Below, in pieces: positions 11,505 through 24,729 of a stretch of 64,000 nt of DNA. A program made the position numbers and the translations under genes. Under the pieces are notes generated by a model. The model saw only the letters and a list, made by a program, of their open reading frames with translations. It made no database searches and was not told where the DNA came from. This DNA comes from Tubulanus polymorphus. Taxonomy: Eukaryota > Nemertea > Palaeonemertea > Tubulaniformes > Tubulanidae. Every line of letters begins with the position of its first letter. Positions within the stretch are counted from its first letter, which is position 1. Location: the NCBI RefSeq assembly GCF_964204645.1, contig NC_134033.1, positions 10,016,231 through 10,080,230 of the forward strand. Reading direction: 5' to 3'.

Positions 11505-11913
11505 ATACATACATACATACATACATACATACATACATACATACATACATACATACATACATACATACATACATACATACATACATACATACATACATAC
11601 ATACATACATACATACATACATACATACATACATACATACATACATACATACATACATACATACATACATACATACATACATACATACATACATACATAC
11701 ATACATACATACATACATACATACATACATACATACATACATACATACATACATACATACATACATACATACATACATACATACATACATACATACATAC
11801 ATACATACATACATACATACATACATACATACATACATACATACATACATACATACATACATACATACATACATACATACATACATACATACATACATAC
11901 ATACATACATACA

Positions 11914-11949
<36 letters not shown>

Positions 11950-11952
11950 TAT
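11505..11952 (-). repeat. (TATG)n microsatellite, about 109 uninterrupted units
   Basis: From about 11505 to 11940 the plus strand is an unbroken CATA repeat, followed by a short (AT)n to 11952. It lies in the 3' UTR of the minus-strand LINE. All six frames are open across it, which makes long meaningless ORFs. Confidence 0.97.
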
Positions 11953-11967
11953 GTAGTATTTAGTAAT

Positions 11968-13229
11968 TTAGGGGGATACATCATGGAGGTTCAAGGCCGC
12001 TTTCAGAAACTTACATAATTTGACTAGAGTATTTTTTGGGGAGTTGAAAAGGATTATCAGTTTAAAATGACTAGGTCTTGTTAAACAGAATTGTGGTAAG
12101 CACTGTGATCTTAGAATTGTATATTCTGGACATTCAAATAAAAAGTGATATTCATTCATTTCCAATTACATTTTGGTTGCATTTTGAACAAAATCTCTGG
12201 TTTTGGGGTGTATTACTATATCTACCGGTTTCAATCGGTAGTTTGTGATTACTACATCTAAACCGGCACAATGTGCGTCGCAATGAAATAGGGAGGTCAT
12301 GCAAATATGGTTCGAACTTTAGTTCAGTTTTGATCATAGAATACATAAGTCCTTTTGAGCTGTTACGGCAATCGGCCCTCCATTTTTGAGTTAATTGGTC
12401 TTGGAGACGCTGTTTGATCAATTCACCAATAAGTTCAGGATTAACTCGCTCGTGATTTACCCAGTAGTTCATAAAACCACACTCATCTAGGATGCATTTT
12501 ATATAACTTAACCACTTGGTTGTTTTTCCATGGAGTAAGTGCATATTAAAAAGCATTTTATACATTTGACCCGATAATGTCGATACATCATTCCATAAAA
12601 GCTTTGCCCAGAACTTAACCATTTTACTCTTGATGATTATCGCAAGCGGGGTTCTACCTAATTCACCATAGACCATATAATTTGGGGTAGACCGGTTTAG
12701 ATGTAATAAATATTTACAAAAACGCAGGTGGTATTTCTCTAAAATAGCAGTTGATTCGTAACCCCATATTTCACATGCATACGTAAGGATTGGTTCGGCC
12801 ATAGCATCAAAAAGTTCTAAACCTATGTCTGTATCTAAAGAGTACTGTTGGACCTTTTTCAAGACAAAAAAATAGAGCTTTATTTGCACTTTCCCCAATT
12901 TTCTTTCGACATTTTGCAAATGTACCAGTGTAATTAATTAATATTCCTAAGTAGACAAATTCGTCAACAACTTCGACTTCATGTTGGTGTATAAAAAAAG
13001 TTGGTTTTAATCTTGTTTTTCTTTTTTGGAATACTAGTATTTTAGTCTTTGCTGGGTTGATTTTCAATTTCCATAGGTCACAATATTGAGACAAAGAATC
13101 AAGTGCTAATTGTAGGCCTTCCATCGAGTCAGATAAAATAAGGGTATCGTCTGCATACAAAAGCACTAAAAGTCTCAACCAGAAATTTACCTCATCATTA
13201 TTATCAATACATACACTTTGACGCTGTTC
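11968..13229 (-). pseudogene. LINE ORF2, reverse transcriptase C-terminal half and zinc finger
   Basis: The minus strand begins, just inside the MULE boundary, with NNDEVNFWLRL and then LLYADDTLILSDS, the catalytic YADD block. LKINPAKTKILVF and FVYLGILINYTG, the thumb region, follow. The end carries a Cys/His finger (CSKCNQNV...HFLFECPEY). A frameshift lies near 12845, and a GAAT duplication near 12155-12165 shifts the frame inside the finger. The fingers/palm part that should precede YADD is missing, lost at the MULE junction. Confidence 0.82.
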
Positions 13230-14312
13230 GGACATAATCCCACAGACCAAAATCCCACATCCCATATTCCCATATCCAAAATACCATAAACCAATATCCC
13301 ACATTATTCCGGACAAAATACCACATTCAGGTTTTAGGAATATATAATCATAATGTATAGTAAAATATTTCTGTTCAAGTATTTTATTCTCAAAGAATAT
13401 ATCAAAAGTTATAAAATCTTCAAACGTAAATAATCAGTTTGTTGATATTTGCATGGCCCTTTTGATCTACTGGGAATAATGAATAATAAGTACTCATTAA
13501 TTATCATTATGTCTAATGTGTTCATGCTAATTTCAGCTTAACACTGTTCAAAGATCAAAGTAAGACAATTTGCTGCTTCTATCATCCGTTCATCGGGAAA
13601 ACAATGAAAATTAGTTACAACTTAGTTTGCATTGAGTGATTTCAGCTCACCTTTAGGTGTACATGAATATTTAAGTCAAAAAGATCAAAGAAAATAAAAC
13701 TATTTTAATTTTATCAGGAAAACAATGAAAATTAGTTACAGCTTAGTTTGCATTTGAACTGATTTCAGTACACCTTCAGGTGTACATATGTTAAAATTAA
13801 ACTAAAATTTTTTTTTTAATTTTTGATTGATTGATTGATTGATTTACGTTTATCGAGCTTATCATAAACCATAGTTTCTAATTTCATTACATAATTTACA
13901 TGATAAAAAGAAAACATATAAAATGCATTAGACTGATAATAGCAAGAACAATTTTAAGATATATGTCTAATCTAAAGCAAATGGAAATGTCACCCAGACC
14001 GCTACATCCCCGATTATAGCTCCAATACAAATACATCTTTTCATAAAACACTTAGAAAAAACATTAAATGAGCAATGTTCAACTATAAATCCAGTAAATA
14101 CCGAGGCAAATGTGATTAATTGATTATGTAATTGATTCCCAATGATAATATATTTAACAATCTATATTTAATTAGTATTTGTGAGTTCTTATCACTCACA
14201 TCCATACGTGTTTGAACGTTTTTCTAATGACTGCTAAACCAGAAGTAATTATCTAATTTAATCAATTCAATGACAATAATTTTGGATTAGAGTTCTTGTC
14301 ACTAGCTCAAAC

Positions 14313-14498
<186 letters not shown>

Positions 14499-14537
14499 GA
14501 TGATTTTTGGTAAAAGCCACATTCAGTGTGACACAGT

Positions 14538-16196
14538 GTGACAGAGAACAAGGCAGAATTAATTAAAACAGGGAAAGGCGGATTCAAGATATGTCTAAAT
14601 GGCTACATGTACGTGAAGAAATATACTACAAAAAAGCAAATAAGATGGAACTGTGTGAAAAACAAAGCTGATGGATGTCGTGGTGCTACTATAACAGATC
14701 TACAGATGGAAAATCCGATGGAAACAGTTGACCATAACCATATCGCCGATACCACTGCCGTAGCAGTCACCAAAACAAGATTGGCGATGAAGAAAATTGC
14801 ATCAGATGCGACCGCAACTAATCCGGTCCAAATATATAGCAGGGTCATGGCAGAAGTTGATGATGATGGTGTCAGGGCTCGAATGGCAAGGGAAGAAGTT
14901 TGCAAAAGGTCAATTCGTCGTGAAAAAAGGAAGAATCTACCTAAAGAGCCACAAAGTCTCGAGGAACTAGTCATCGAAGGAAAATGGGCTTCTACCTCCC
15001 TTGACGATGGACAAGAAGAACGATTTTTACTCTACGACAACAGAACCACAGGGCGGCGAATAGTAATATTTGCAACAGAAAATGGTATTGGGAAATTGGG
15101 AGAAGCAAGAGCATGGTTCATGGACGGAACCTTTTCGATGGCACCACCATTATTTGAACAGGTTTGCGTCATCCAGGTGCCACTCGGAGAAACTGCAATT
15201 ACAGCCGCGTATTGTCTTCTTGAAAGGAAAGATGAATCCACATACCAGGAGATGTTACAGGTAGTTATCTATCTTAATCTAAATTAAACAATTTACAGAG
15301 AAAATTTGAAATTCTTTCAATTACTTTACTACAAGCTAATACCTCGGATTTAAAGATTTTGGCGCTAAATAGAATACGTTATCTCGGAGTAAATACAAGA
15401 ATTTGATATTCTGAATGTACTGAGTCACTTTCGTACTTATTACATTAAGTTTGTAAAATTGTTTTCTATTTTGATTTTGTAGGTTATAATAAGAGAGTGC
15501 GAAAAACGGGAGCTCTTTCCAGATCCTGAGTTCATCATGGCAGACTTTGAAAAGGCAGTTCAAAATGCCGTGAACACTGCATTCGATGGGCAGTCAACAT
15601 GGAGGAAGATACAACAGTTGGGGCTTACACAATTGTACAAAGAAGATGAGAATTTTCAGCTGTTTGTTGGAATGCTGGATGGTCTAGCATTTCTCCCGGT
15701 TGATGATGTTCCTGCGGGACTCGCTTATTTACTAGACTCTATTCCGGATGGAGCTGTCGAGTTAGTGGACTATTCCAACGCCACATACGTTACAGGCAGT
15801 TATAAGAGAGTTCGAGCACCTGATGGATTAGCGCGACTGAGGCGGGTGCCGCCTCTGTATCCACCAGCAGTGTGGAACGTGCATCAGGCAACAATCAATG
15901 ATGATGCACGTACAAACAATATTTGCGAATCGTGGAACTGTAAGTTTTTTAATATCGTTGGGCATCATCACCCCTCAATTTGGCGAACTGTTGCCAGCTT
16001 TCAACAGGACAATGCGTCGGTTTCAGCTGCAATTGCACAGGACAATATCGGACAACGCCCAACCAAACGAGTACGCCGCAAATATGTCGACCTTCAACAC
16101 CGTTTAAAAAATCTGTGTGAAGATTATAATACTGGACAAAAAACCATCAGGGAATTTCTTCGTGGGATCGGGCATAATATGCGGCTTTTAAGTTAA
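14538..16196 (+). CDS. MULE transposase with N-terminal FLYWCH zinc finger (two exons)
   Basis: Exon 1 (14538-15260) starts with a FLYWCH finger at residues about 13-70: [28 protein letters not shown] and DHNH supply the C2H2 ligands. The RNase H-like core follows. Its first Asp is in [11 protein letters not shown] (exon 1), its second in [10 protein letters not shown] (exon 2), and its Glu in [12 protein letters not shown]. The intron 15261-15482 has GT...AG ends and joins MLQ to VIIREC in phase. Total length is about 478 residues. The segment after the second Asp runs straight from AFDGQS into WRKIQQLGL, so the C-x2-H motif usual there in MULEs is absent, implying a small internal deletion. 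The exact start is uncertain. Confidence 0.85.
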
Positions 16197-16808
16197 ACTT
16201 ATTATAATATTAGATATATATATAATATCAACGTATCAGTCATTCTGCATCATTATTGAAAATAACTTTGTATAACTTTGTATGATCATCATTATCATTT
16301 ATATATCTACTTTTTTATCTTTGTAAAAGAATCACCTGTGCTGCCGTTTATGTGACTTTCTTTTACTGTGAATAAATTTTATGTTCGCAACTCTTGAAAG
16401 TGATAAATGAAATAAGATATTTCTAGATAAAAAAAGTATATATTGTTAAGTGATTCTTGATGATTAAAGTTGTCTTTGTTTCTATCTATATCACTTAAGC
16501 ATAATCACTAATTTTCTTGCAATGAAAGGTGAACAGAAATCAGCAGCAGCACACTGAGACAATCAATAATTAGTGTATATAACTTATTATTAAAATGGAT
16601 CAAATGCCCAGGGGTATATTGAATTCAACACATAATCAAGTATCCTAAAATACTTGAACAACGAAATAACATATCTTGTATATCATATATCTACATCCCT
16701 AAAATACTTATATGTGGTATTTTGTCCGGAATAATGTGGGATATTGGTTTATGGTATTTTGGATCTGGGAATACGGCATGTGGGATTTTGGACAGTGGGA
16801 TTATGTCC

Positions 16809-18300
16809 TGGATTCTCAAAAGTCAACGTTGCAAAATCGAAATCGAGATGTCCCTCTGGGAGTTCAGTATTATCATAGTTGGGTTTTCTATTTAGTGTTT
16901 GAAAATGGTTCACCAAGTCGTCAAAATTTGCTTCACATTGTGGTGCATTCGCCTTTTTGCGGAAAAACTTCCAGAAACTTTTAGGATCAGACTTCTTTAA
17001 CATTCTAATTTCGTGATTAGTTCCTGTCGTGCGCGCATTTCGTTCACGATTAACCGATTGTTTATAGTTAGTGTATGCGTTGTTCAGAATTTGTTTAGTT
17101 TGTTCATTTTTGATACTCTTATAGTGCCTTTTGGCTCGCCTATATGCCCGGCGCTTTTCTATGACATTACGTGAATGGTGACGTGAGGCTTTATCCTTGT
17201 TGGTGCGTTTACCTAGTAATCTTTCCCCCATTGTATCTAGAGCCGTTCGCCTTAACGTGTCACAGAGACGTTTGTAACAAGTGTTAGGTTCCGCCTGGTT
17301 TAATAAATCTTGCTGGATAATATCAATGTCCGTACCATTATGGATTTCAATTAATCTTTCGTGATCTATTTACAGGTTCTTCGTTGGTGTCATTTATTAT
17401 TGTTGATTTGCTAGAAATTTTGATTTCGATAGGGCAATGAACATCTGAAAATAGTCGGTCGAAACACAACACTTTAAAATGCACGATTTTTTCAAATAAG
17501 GGATAACTCGCTATGCCGTAAGCGACCACATGAAAATTATCTGACTTAACGCATGTGTGTTTGCCCACATTTTTATCTTCACCGATACGACCATTACATA
17601 TGAATATAGTGTGTGATTTACAAAATTCGACTAGTCTGTAACCATAATTGTTGATGCCGTTATCGGAATTGGTTCTTTGTAGCATATCATTTACAGTTAA
17701 CGAGCGAACAGCTAAAACGTCGTCTTGAAAAATTTCACCAAGGTCTAAATATTCTATATATCTTTCATCAATGGGCGTATAGTCTAAAAGGTTGCAAGTG
17801 TGAGCGTTGAAATCGCCACACAATAAGAGGTATTCATTGTCACAGTCAAGTGATATTAATTCAGAATCTAAATCGTCGAACAATTCGACTCTTCCGTAAA
17901 TACTACTCTCAGGGGGGATATACACGGAACCTAAAGTAAATCTTTATCTTCATTTAACATTTTTTATCAAACTTAAGCCAGTGAATTAGTTTACTCGTTT
18001 TCTTCTCCATGTTTACATATTTTTTCAGTACCTTTTTTATAAGAATGAAAATTCCACCTGACCGTCTCACTGATAGATTTGTTCGGTTGTTCACATATGG
18101 GAAAAATCCAAGCTTTTCACAGAAGTCATTCAGCCAAAAACTCGTCTGAACTGTCTAGTTTTGTCTCGGTGAGAATTATTATATCGTTACGGAGTAGAAG
18201 ATCAATAAATTCATCGTATTTACTTTTCGATTTAAGCCCGCAAACATTTAAGTTCAACAGTGATATACTAGGGGTGTTTCCACTTTTCGTATCCACCCAA
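16809..18300 (-). pseudogene. LINE ORF2 endonuclease and linker
   Basis: On the minus strand, ISLLNLNVCGLKSK and NDIIILTET (about 18290-18140) are the first endonuclease strands. LLCGDFNAHT (about 17810) and LFSDVHCPIEI (about 17420) carry the catalytic His/Asp blocks. The region TNKDKASRHHSRN through SDPKSFWKFFRKKA (17231-16970) is the usual linker before the reverse transcriptase. Frames change at about 17930-18080 and near 17340. The reading is cut at 16808 by the MULE inverted repeat. Confidence 0.78.
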
Positions 18301-18560
18301 TCCTATTCCGCGTTCATCTCTAGTATTGCCCGTGCATTTTCTAAGGCGGCACTAATGCTCTATCGGGTCCAGTATTTTCAGTAATCATGCTGTCGGTCGA
18401 TGTCGATGCTTTCGCTTTCTTAGGTACTTGTTTCACCCTCTCTCGTCCGCTATTATTTTGCTGCTGTTGTGTGGGGGTTTCTTCCGTGATATCTGCGGAT
18501 GGGGGTATCTCGCGTTTTTTGTCGTCTTTTCTTCTAGCTGTTTCTACCTGTCTGCTCGTA

Positions 18561-19378
18561 TTATCTTCTAGTGTCAGTGTAGTTATTATCGGGCTCTTGG
18601 TTGTTGATCAGTCGACTGTTGCTAGCCATTTTTAGATTTTTTCCACCAGGTATCATGTGTAATAGTTTACGGGTGTTAATTTCGTGAAGGCGCTCTATAT
18701 GAGATTTGCTGCGTCTGAGCCATACATCTACGAATTTCCTGTTGTTTTTCAGTTTACGCTTAGCTCGCAGTATTTCGATTTTAATGTTTTTGTTCTCGAA
18801 TGCTAACTTGACGAGTGGTGGTTCCTTGGTTGTTCGTTGTCTGAGTCTAATACACTTTACAATTTTAGGGGCAGGTTCTGCAAGCAGGGAGAGCATTTCG
18901 GTACATACAATGTTTTAGTTCTCGTTTTCTTCCATTCTGAGTCCAGAAATAATCACACAGTTGTCGGGGTCGTCTAGAGGATCTCGCTTTATTTTGGAAT
19001 TCACTTCTATTTGCAATTCCATGCATAAATTTTCCATTTTTTTCATGTCGGATTTTGATGCTGCCACTTTTGCATTTTGCTATCGTGGTATTGGCTTTTT
19101 TAAGTTTCGCGGTGAGGGTGGCATTTTCTTCGGCTATATCATCTAGTTTTGCGCTGGTGAACTCAGAGGAAGTTTTAAGATCCGAAATATCAGTACGGTG
19201 TGTGCCGACTTCACTGGTCAGCTCCGTGATTTTGGTACTGTGCTCATCGGTTCTATCGATCAGAATATTGAGTTTTGTTTCGAACACAGTTTGTTTCGAC
19301 TCGACATTTTCTATAGATTTTTGTAACTTGTCGAATGCATTGCGGACGAACTGCTCGAAGTCGTTATTCATGGTTGCA
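18561..19378 (-). pseudogene. LINE ORF1 (coiled-coil nucleic-acid-binding protein)
   Basis: The minus-strand frame from ATG 19369 (MNNDFEQFVRNAFDKLQ) has a long heptad-rich stretch to about 19080. In a second frame it continues with basic blocks such as KIEILRAKRKLKNNRKFVDV and RLHEINTRKLL. This layout is that of an ORF1 protein of a LINE. A frame change near 18950 and a stop near 18920 break it. It precedes ORF2 in the expected order. Confidence 0.65.
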
Positions 19379-19674
19379 CACGTAAAATGTGAATCGATCC
19401 TGATATGGAGTATATTGAAGTCCGTCCTATCACCAATCCAATATGGGGGTTTCTGTATTGTACTGTCCTGTACTGCGGACAAAATGGCGGTGGTAAATCT
19501 ACTGTACACAACCGAATAATTTTTCAAGTTCCACAAATCACACTGTAGAATGGGGCTTTTACTCACAGTTTACACAACTCGACAGGGAAACATCTCACAC
19601 ATCTTCAGTACATTTTTCATTGCGAAATTATTCCGAAAAACTATCCAATTTTGATGTTTTTACAGAGAACATAA

Positions 19675-21757
19675 TTATGTGACCAGTGGTGTAGCAGTGC
19701 CACCTAAAGCTAAACCAAACAGAGTCATACGCAATAACTGATACAAAGAAGGAAATTCGTCCGCATTAATGATTTTCTGAATTCCAATCGCAACCACAGT
19801 TTTGCACAACGTCACGACATGTGTCTCATGCGATTTGATACGGTTTTCTGCCGTGAAAACAACTGATGATCTCATTAACTCCTTGCTAGGACCAGACAGC
19901 CAGTTTTTGTTTTTAACAAGTTCGTCATAATCACATCCGCGCGATAGAATATCCGCACAATTCTCATGTGACGGACAATGCTTCCAAGCTGTATTCGTGG
20001 TTAAACATTGAATTTCCTCGACCCATCTTCTGACAAAACGGTCACGGTTGGCTGAACCCACAATCCAACTCAAAACTATAGTACTATAGTACAATACACA
20101 GTTTTCGATATTGATACGCGCTTTTTGTAGCGAATTATAGATATGACACATTAATCGAGACCCAATGACGGCTGCCATTAACTCTAACTTCGGTAACGAA
20201 TTTTTCCTAAGAGGCGCAACTCGCGACTTCGCTAAACAGAACGAAAATTCGTCACCAGCACATAGATACGCAACCGAACCATTATCTCGCTCGCTAGCGT
20301 CCACAAAAATATGAAGTTCTGTAGGATAAGCTATATCACCATCGAAGTATTGACGTGAACAGGAGAAACTGGATGCAGCTTCAAGACTCTTAACAATACT
20401 TCTCCAGATTTCACAGAGTTCAGGTGACAATTGTTGATCCCAGTTAGCATTTTCCCGCCATAGTCGTTGAATAAACAACTTTGCATTCATGACCACTTGA
20501 GCGACGAATCCAAGTGGATCGAACACACGCGATGAGTGCCGTAAAACATCTCGTTTAGTAATGACGTCATATCCGGTATAAACACGCGCTGAAGACCGAT
20601 TTCATCGACAGATACAGTCCACTCCAGTCCAAGGTTTTTTGCGATAGGTACATCTGAAGAAACATTTTCGGATTTAGCTTTAGCTGTAACATCAGTACTA
20701 TTGGAGACAAACGAACGAATATTAAATCCACCGTCAGCAAATATACTTCTCATTGTAGAATAAATAAAGCCTGCCTCATGTGTTTCAACGCTTATAGATA
20801 CATTGTCCACATAAATATTGTCTGAGATAATTGTGGCAATATCAGATGAATAACTTTTCAAATGTTTCAAAACAGTCGCGTTTAGTATGAACGGCGTACT
20901 GCGAGCACCGAATAACACAACTTTAAAGCGATAGAGTTTGAATCCTTTCGATGGATCATTGATATCTGTAATCCATAGAAATCTAGTAAAGTCACGATCG
21001 GGTGTTTTCAATCGAATTTGTAAAAAGGCCTTTTCTATATCGGCCAATATCGCGACATTTTTCAGACGAAAACGCAACAATATAGAAATAATGTCATTCT
21101 GTAGTGCAGGGCCCGTTTCCAGACAATCATTCAAGCTGGCAGAGTTTTTCGTTTCTCGACAACTACAGTCATATACTATCCTGACAGGTGTTGTTGCCGA
21201 GTTTCGGTAAACCGGGTGATGTGCGAGATAGTGACATGAACCAGAAGGTAACTCGTATTCGTCAAGTGGAACCTCTTCGATAAATCCGCGCATCTTTTGA
21301 TCGCGTATAATGTCATTATAAGTAAGCATTAATCCTTTATTACGCAAACGATTGACTGTCGAACGTGTACGATTCATAACGACGTTAAAATTATCTGGTA
21401 ACGAACAATGTTCCAATTTCCACAGTAATGATGCTACATAATGTTCACCATCAAACGTTATAGAGTCAATATAATCCTGTAGATTTATTTCACGTGTTTT
21501 CACAGTGTCTGGGTGTTCTATACCAAGTGTTTCTATTGACCACAAACGCGTTATAACATCTGGAGCATCATCTGCTGCAATCATAAATTGCGATACTGAG
21601 TCTGTTCTATGTTTAATCGAAATTGGCCCCGATAACAGGTAACCAATCTTAGATTTGATAGCTACGGGTCCATTACCGCGTATGATGTCACCATCTAATA
21701 TTTCCCAATAATGATCAGCGCCTATCAATAACTGAACGCTGAAATTGTCTTGTCATT
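19675..21757 (-). pseudogene. BEL pol: reverse transcriptase and RNase H region
   Basis: The minus strand starts with LLIGADHYWE, the classical start of BEL Pol. The RT follows: PVRIVYDCSC, ILADIEKAFLQIRL with the first catalytic Asp, and NIYVDNVS where YVDD is expected, so the second catalytic Asp is Asn. RNase H follows with HIFVDASERD and LPKLELMAAV. One frameshift lies near 20590, after the RT; another near 21755 separates this frame from gag/protease. Homology is lost near 19700, where the nested LINE begins. Confidence 0.9.
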
Positions 21758-23424
21758 TAACGGGTGCGCTAGTTTAATGTTGCGTAGATGATCTAAGTTC
21801 GTAATCTCGGTACCGACATGATTACGGATAGGTGCGGATATACTAGGCACGATTAATACTGTAAGCGGAATGTTCTGTCCAGTATCAATAACTAATTTCA
21901 CATTAGCACGCTCAAATGTCCTAAATTCCGGATCCTTATTGAATGCCGCAATAGAAAGCGATTCTGAGCCATCGGCTTTAATTTCAAGTAAATCGGCCAA
22001 TTCCTGTGTCATAAATGTCCGCTGTGAACCGCCATCAAATGAGATCCGGGCGTCAGTTGTCAAATGTCCAGTACTCACTGGCGCGATAGCAGTTTCTAAC
22101 ATCACACTAACATTAAGATATTGACAAACAGAAGTCTGAACCACAGCATCGGAAGCAGAAATGACAATATCGCTTGATTCGGACTGTTGAACGGTTGAAC
22201 TATTTGAGTCAGGAACGCTTCCCTGAGCAGTTGCAAGATTTTTACTCGTTAAATTGTCTCTTTCGCATATGCTAGTATGATGCAGTTTTTTGCACGATTT
22301 ACATCGAGTTTGAGATGCACATTGACGAGCCATGTGAAATTTGCGCAAGCAATTTAAACATAATCGTTTTTGTTTGATAATCATTTTCCGATCAGACACA
22401 GTTTTGTATTTAGTACAGTTCATGGACGCGTGCTGACCTTCACAATAAGCACAGTTACGGTTCGTGCGTTCATATTTAGACGAAGAGACGACAAATGTTG
22501 TTATTTCTCCAGTTCCATACCCGGTTGAAGGAATTGTATGACGAATATCAACTGATTCTAAAATTTCAAGTTCACGATACATACATTCTATCAATGAACG
22601 AAACGACCAATTCACACTGCCATTTGCGCAAGCCATATTGCGAACGAAATCAGCTTGTAACTTCTCAAGGATGACCGGAGTCAAAAAATCGCCATAATGT
22701 TCACTAGGTTTACCTAACGATTCCAATGACCTGACGTAATTCTGTATTTCATCGTAGAATTTACGTAACGATATAGTTTTATTTTCCGGTTTCGCTTTAT
22801 TCAGCAAAGCTTTCATATACGCATTAGTCAACTTAAAGTCTTGTCCGAAGCGATCTTTTAGAACAGATACAGCCCTGGAATAATTACTATTGGTCACAGT
22901 TATTCCTGATATGCATGAAAGAGCCTCGCCGGAAAGCTGACCCTTTGGTAGGCAAACTTATTGACATCCGATAGACGATGATTGTTATGAATCGACGACT
23001 CGTAAGTGTCCCAAAAATTTTGCCAGTGCAGTATATTTCCATCGAAACTCGGCAAAACTAACTTTGGCAGATTCACAAATGAATTATTGGAAGTTTGTTC
23101 CGGAACGACTCTTACTCCTGAATCCAATGATTTAACAAATCGTTCCACCTTATACATAGTTTTTTCTGCCGTAAAATCAAACTCGTCATGCTCTTTATAC
23201 AGACTGTCGATTACAGTTCCATTAGTTACTACACTTAGAATGTTCTCGTGAACTTCTTGTAGCTCCGAGAGTTTCTTTTGTAGTTTCCGTAACAAGAGTT
23301 CAAGTTCCGAGTAACGATCAGTAATTTCACTGTTAATAATGTTTTCACACTCAGTTATATATCTAGTAACTGATCCTCTGAGTCCACGGCGTCGATTCTT
23401 TTGCAACGTTACTTCCTCATCCAT
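21758..23424 (-). pseudogene. BEL gag with zinc knuckles and aspartic protease
   Basis: The minus-strand start is ATG 23424 (MDEEVTLQKNRRR). The DUF1759-type gag segment LPKLVLPSFDGNILHWQNFW comes next, then TNSNYSRAVSVLKDRFG. Two zinc-binding stretches follow (CAYCEGQHASMNC, and CLNCLRKFHMARQC with CKSCKKLHHTSIC). The protease motif reads SFDGGSQRTF, where the family has D-S/T-G. A single-base loss near 22945 shifts gag out of frame at the YLKGQLSGEA-type position. The longer frame above 23424 runs into the LTR and is not gag. Confidence 0.88.
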
Positions 23425-23450
23425 ACGGTAGTTCTCGAGGGACCATTTAA
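23425..23450 (-). other. BEL 5' leader with candidate primer-binding site
   Basis: Between the 5' LTR end (ACA at 23451-23453, minus strand) and the gag ATG there are only about 26 bases, containing TGGTCCCTCGAGAAC. A TGG start is usual for a tRNA primer-binding site. I cannot name the tRNA. Confidence 0.4.
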
Positions 23451-23619
23451 TGTAGGCAAAGACGTTAAACAAGCTTCGTATCAACACAAACAAAACAAGA
23501 AATTTATTACAACCGATGTATACAGCTTGCGTGCAATTGAACATGGCCAACCTGCGCTGAGCATGCCGGGAATCTCATACACCAACCGCGAAAATCAAAC
23601 AACCGGAAATAACCCGACA
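23451..23619 (-). repeat. BEL 5' LTR
   Basis: A 169-bp copy of 9478-9647 with TGT...ACA ends, followed outside by the target duplication ACGAC at 23620-23624. Confidence 0.9.
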
Positions 23620-23624
23620 ACGAC

Positions 23625-23826
23625 ACCTGAAAATCGACGCCTATCGATAGAAACTATAGATGTATTCTCAGATCATCAATATGAAATTGACAGTTGTTAT
23701 CGTGAAGCTATGCCTTCCTGTTCAGTCTTAGGTCACGTGCTAAATATCAGTCTCGCATTTAACCATATGATATCTAAATATGAATTATGGGGGACACCAC
23801 TGATACGTAATTGTAATACAGTGTAA
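23625..23826 (+). CDS. Host reading frame, 3' part, after the BEL element
   Basis: This continues the frame of 9317-9477 once the BEL element is removed. It encodes PENRRLSIETIDVFSDHQY and later VLGHVLNISLAFNHM, ending IRNCNTV and TAA. It has three cysteines and a mixed composition, without transmembrane segments. I do not recognise the family. At present the frame is also open backwards into the LTR, giving a longer chimeric ORF that is unlikely to matter. Confidence 0.45.
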
Positions 23827-24715
23827 ATATCAAGAATTAAAACAAAATGAACTGATTTCAGGTTTTAGGGGTTGAAACACGAGAGATCAAACAAACCTCT
23901 AGTCCTGATACTAAATTATTTTAATGTTTCTAATTCGACTGACAGAAATATAAATTATTACATCAGATTCCTGTTAAAATTTATCAGACAAGCATCCTAC
24001 GCTAATTCTACTGATGATCGCATATAGGGGATTTTATATCACTAACAAACATGGCACGTGAAATATATACATAAAATAAATTGTTATAACTGATATTGAA
24101 TTATTTCAAAAGTACACAGGAAACAATAAAAAAAAGAAATATTTCATTATCAGTATACGCAAATGTAAAAAAAAGTGTTTGTTTGACTTATAAAAAAGCA
24201 GTCCAGTGGTTATTACTCGTGGTCTGATGGTAAACCGTTGTCGAGTGGGTTCAAACTGCTGTTAACGAATCAATACCAGAAGAAGTAATCCACGAGGATA
24301 AACGAACTGGGTTCGATTACCGTACCAAATTATACCAACGCATACAACATTCATTTGTGAAACAGAGAGAAAGACTTTAATACATCATCACCAAACGATA
24401 CAACTGAAACCGAGCAGCTTTGAACGATTTACGTGACTCCACGTTTCTAAGAGGGTGGATTCGTATAGAAGCTATCAGATACTTACAGCCTGGAAAACAC
24501 TTCATACAACAATTTTGACAATCCAGCTAGCCAGAAGAATGTGTTTTAAAATAGGCGATAACATAGGTAGAATAAAATAGAATATTGAAATATGTATTTG
24601 ATAAATGTTTTCAACTATCGGCATCAATTTGGCGCTATACAGGTACTGACAAACGATACAAGCGGGAGGACAGAGGTAACAACCAGTTGTAATCAGGGAT
24701 TCGGCTAACATATAT
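23827..24715. other. No supported gene
   Basis: Nearly 0.9 kb with no convincing ORF. Around 24200-24320 are two stretches resembling tRNA B boxes (GGGTTCAAACTGC, GGGTTCGATTACCG), possibly a decayed SINE. Confidence 0.35.
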
Positions 24716-24729
24716 TAAAACAGTGAAAT

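Noticed and set aside
11338-11984. Long ORFs of repeating MYVC/HTYI residues on both strands
   Set aside because: They are translations of the uninterrupted TATG/CATA microsatellite, which is open in every frame.
18079-19519. Plus-strand ORFs of 80-154 codons
   Set aside because: They lie antisense to the LINE ORF1 and endonuclease frames, which have family motifs; the plus-strand products match nothing.
21870-23251. Plus-strand ORFs opposite BEL gag/pol
   Set aside because: Antisense shadows of gag, protease and RT frames.
24190-24330. Possible tRNA gene (B-box-like GGGTTCGATTACC)
   Set aside because: No acceptor stem or cloverleaf could be formed at the right spacing; at most a decayed SINE.
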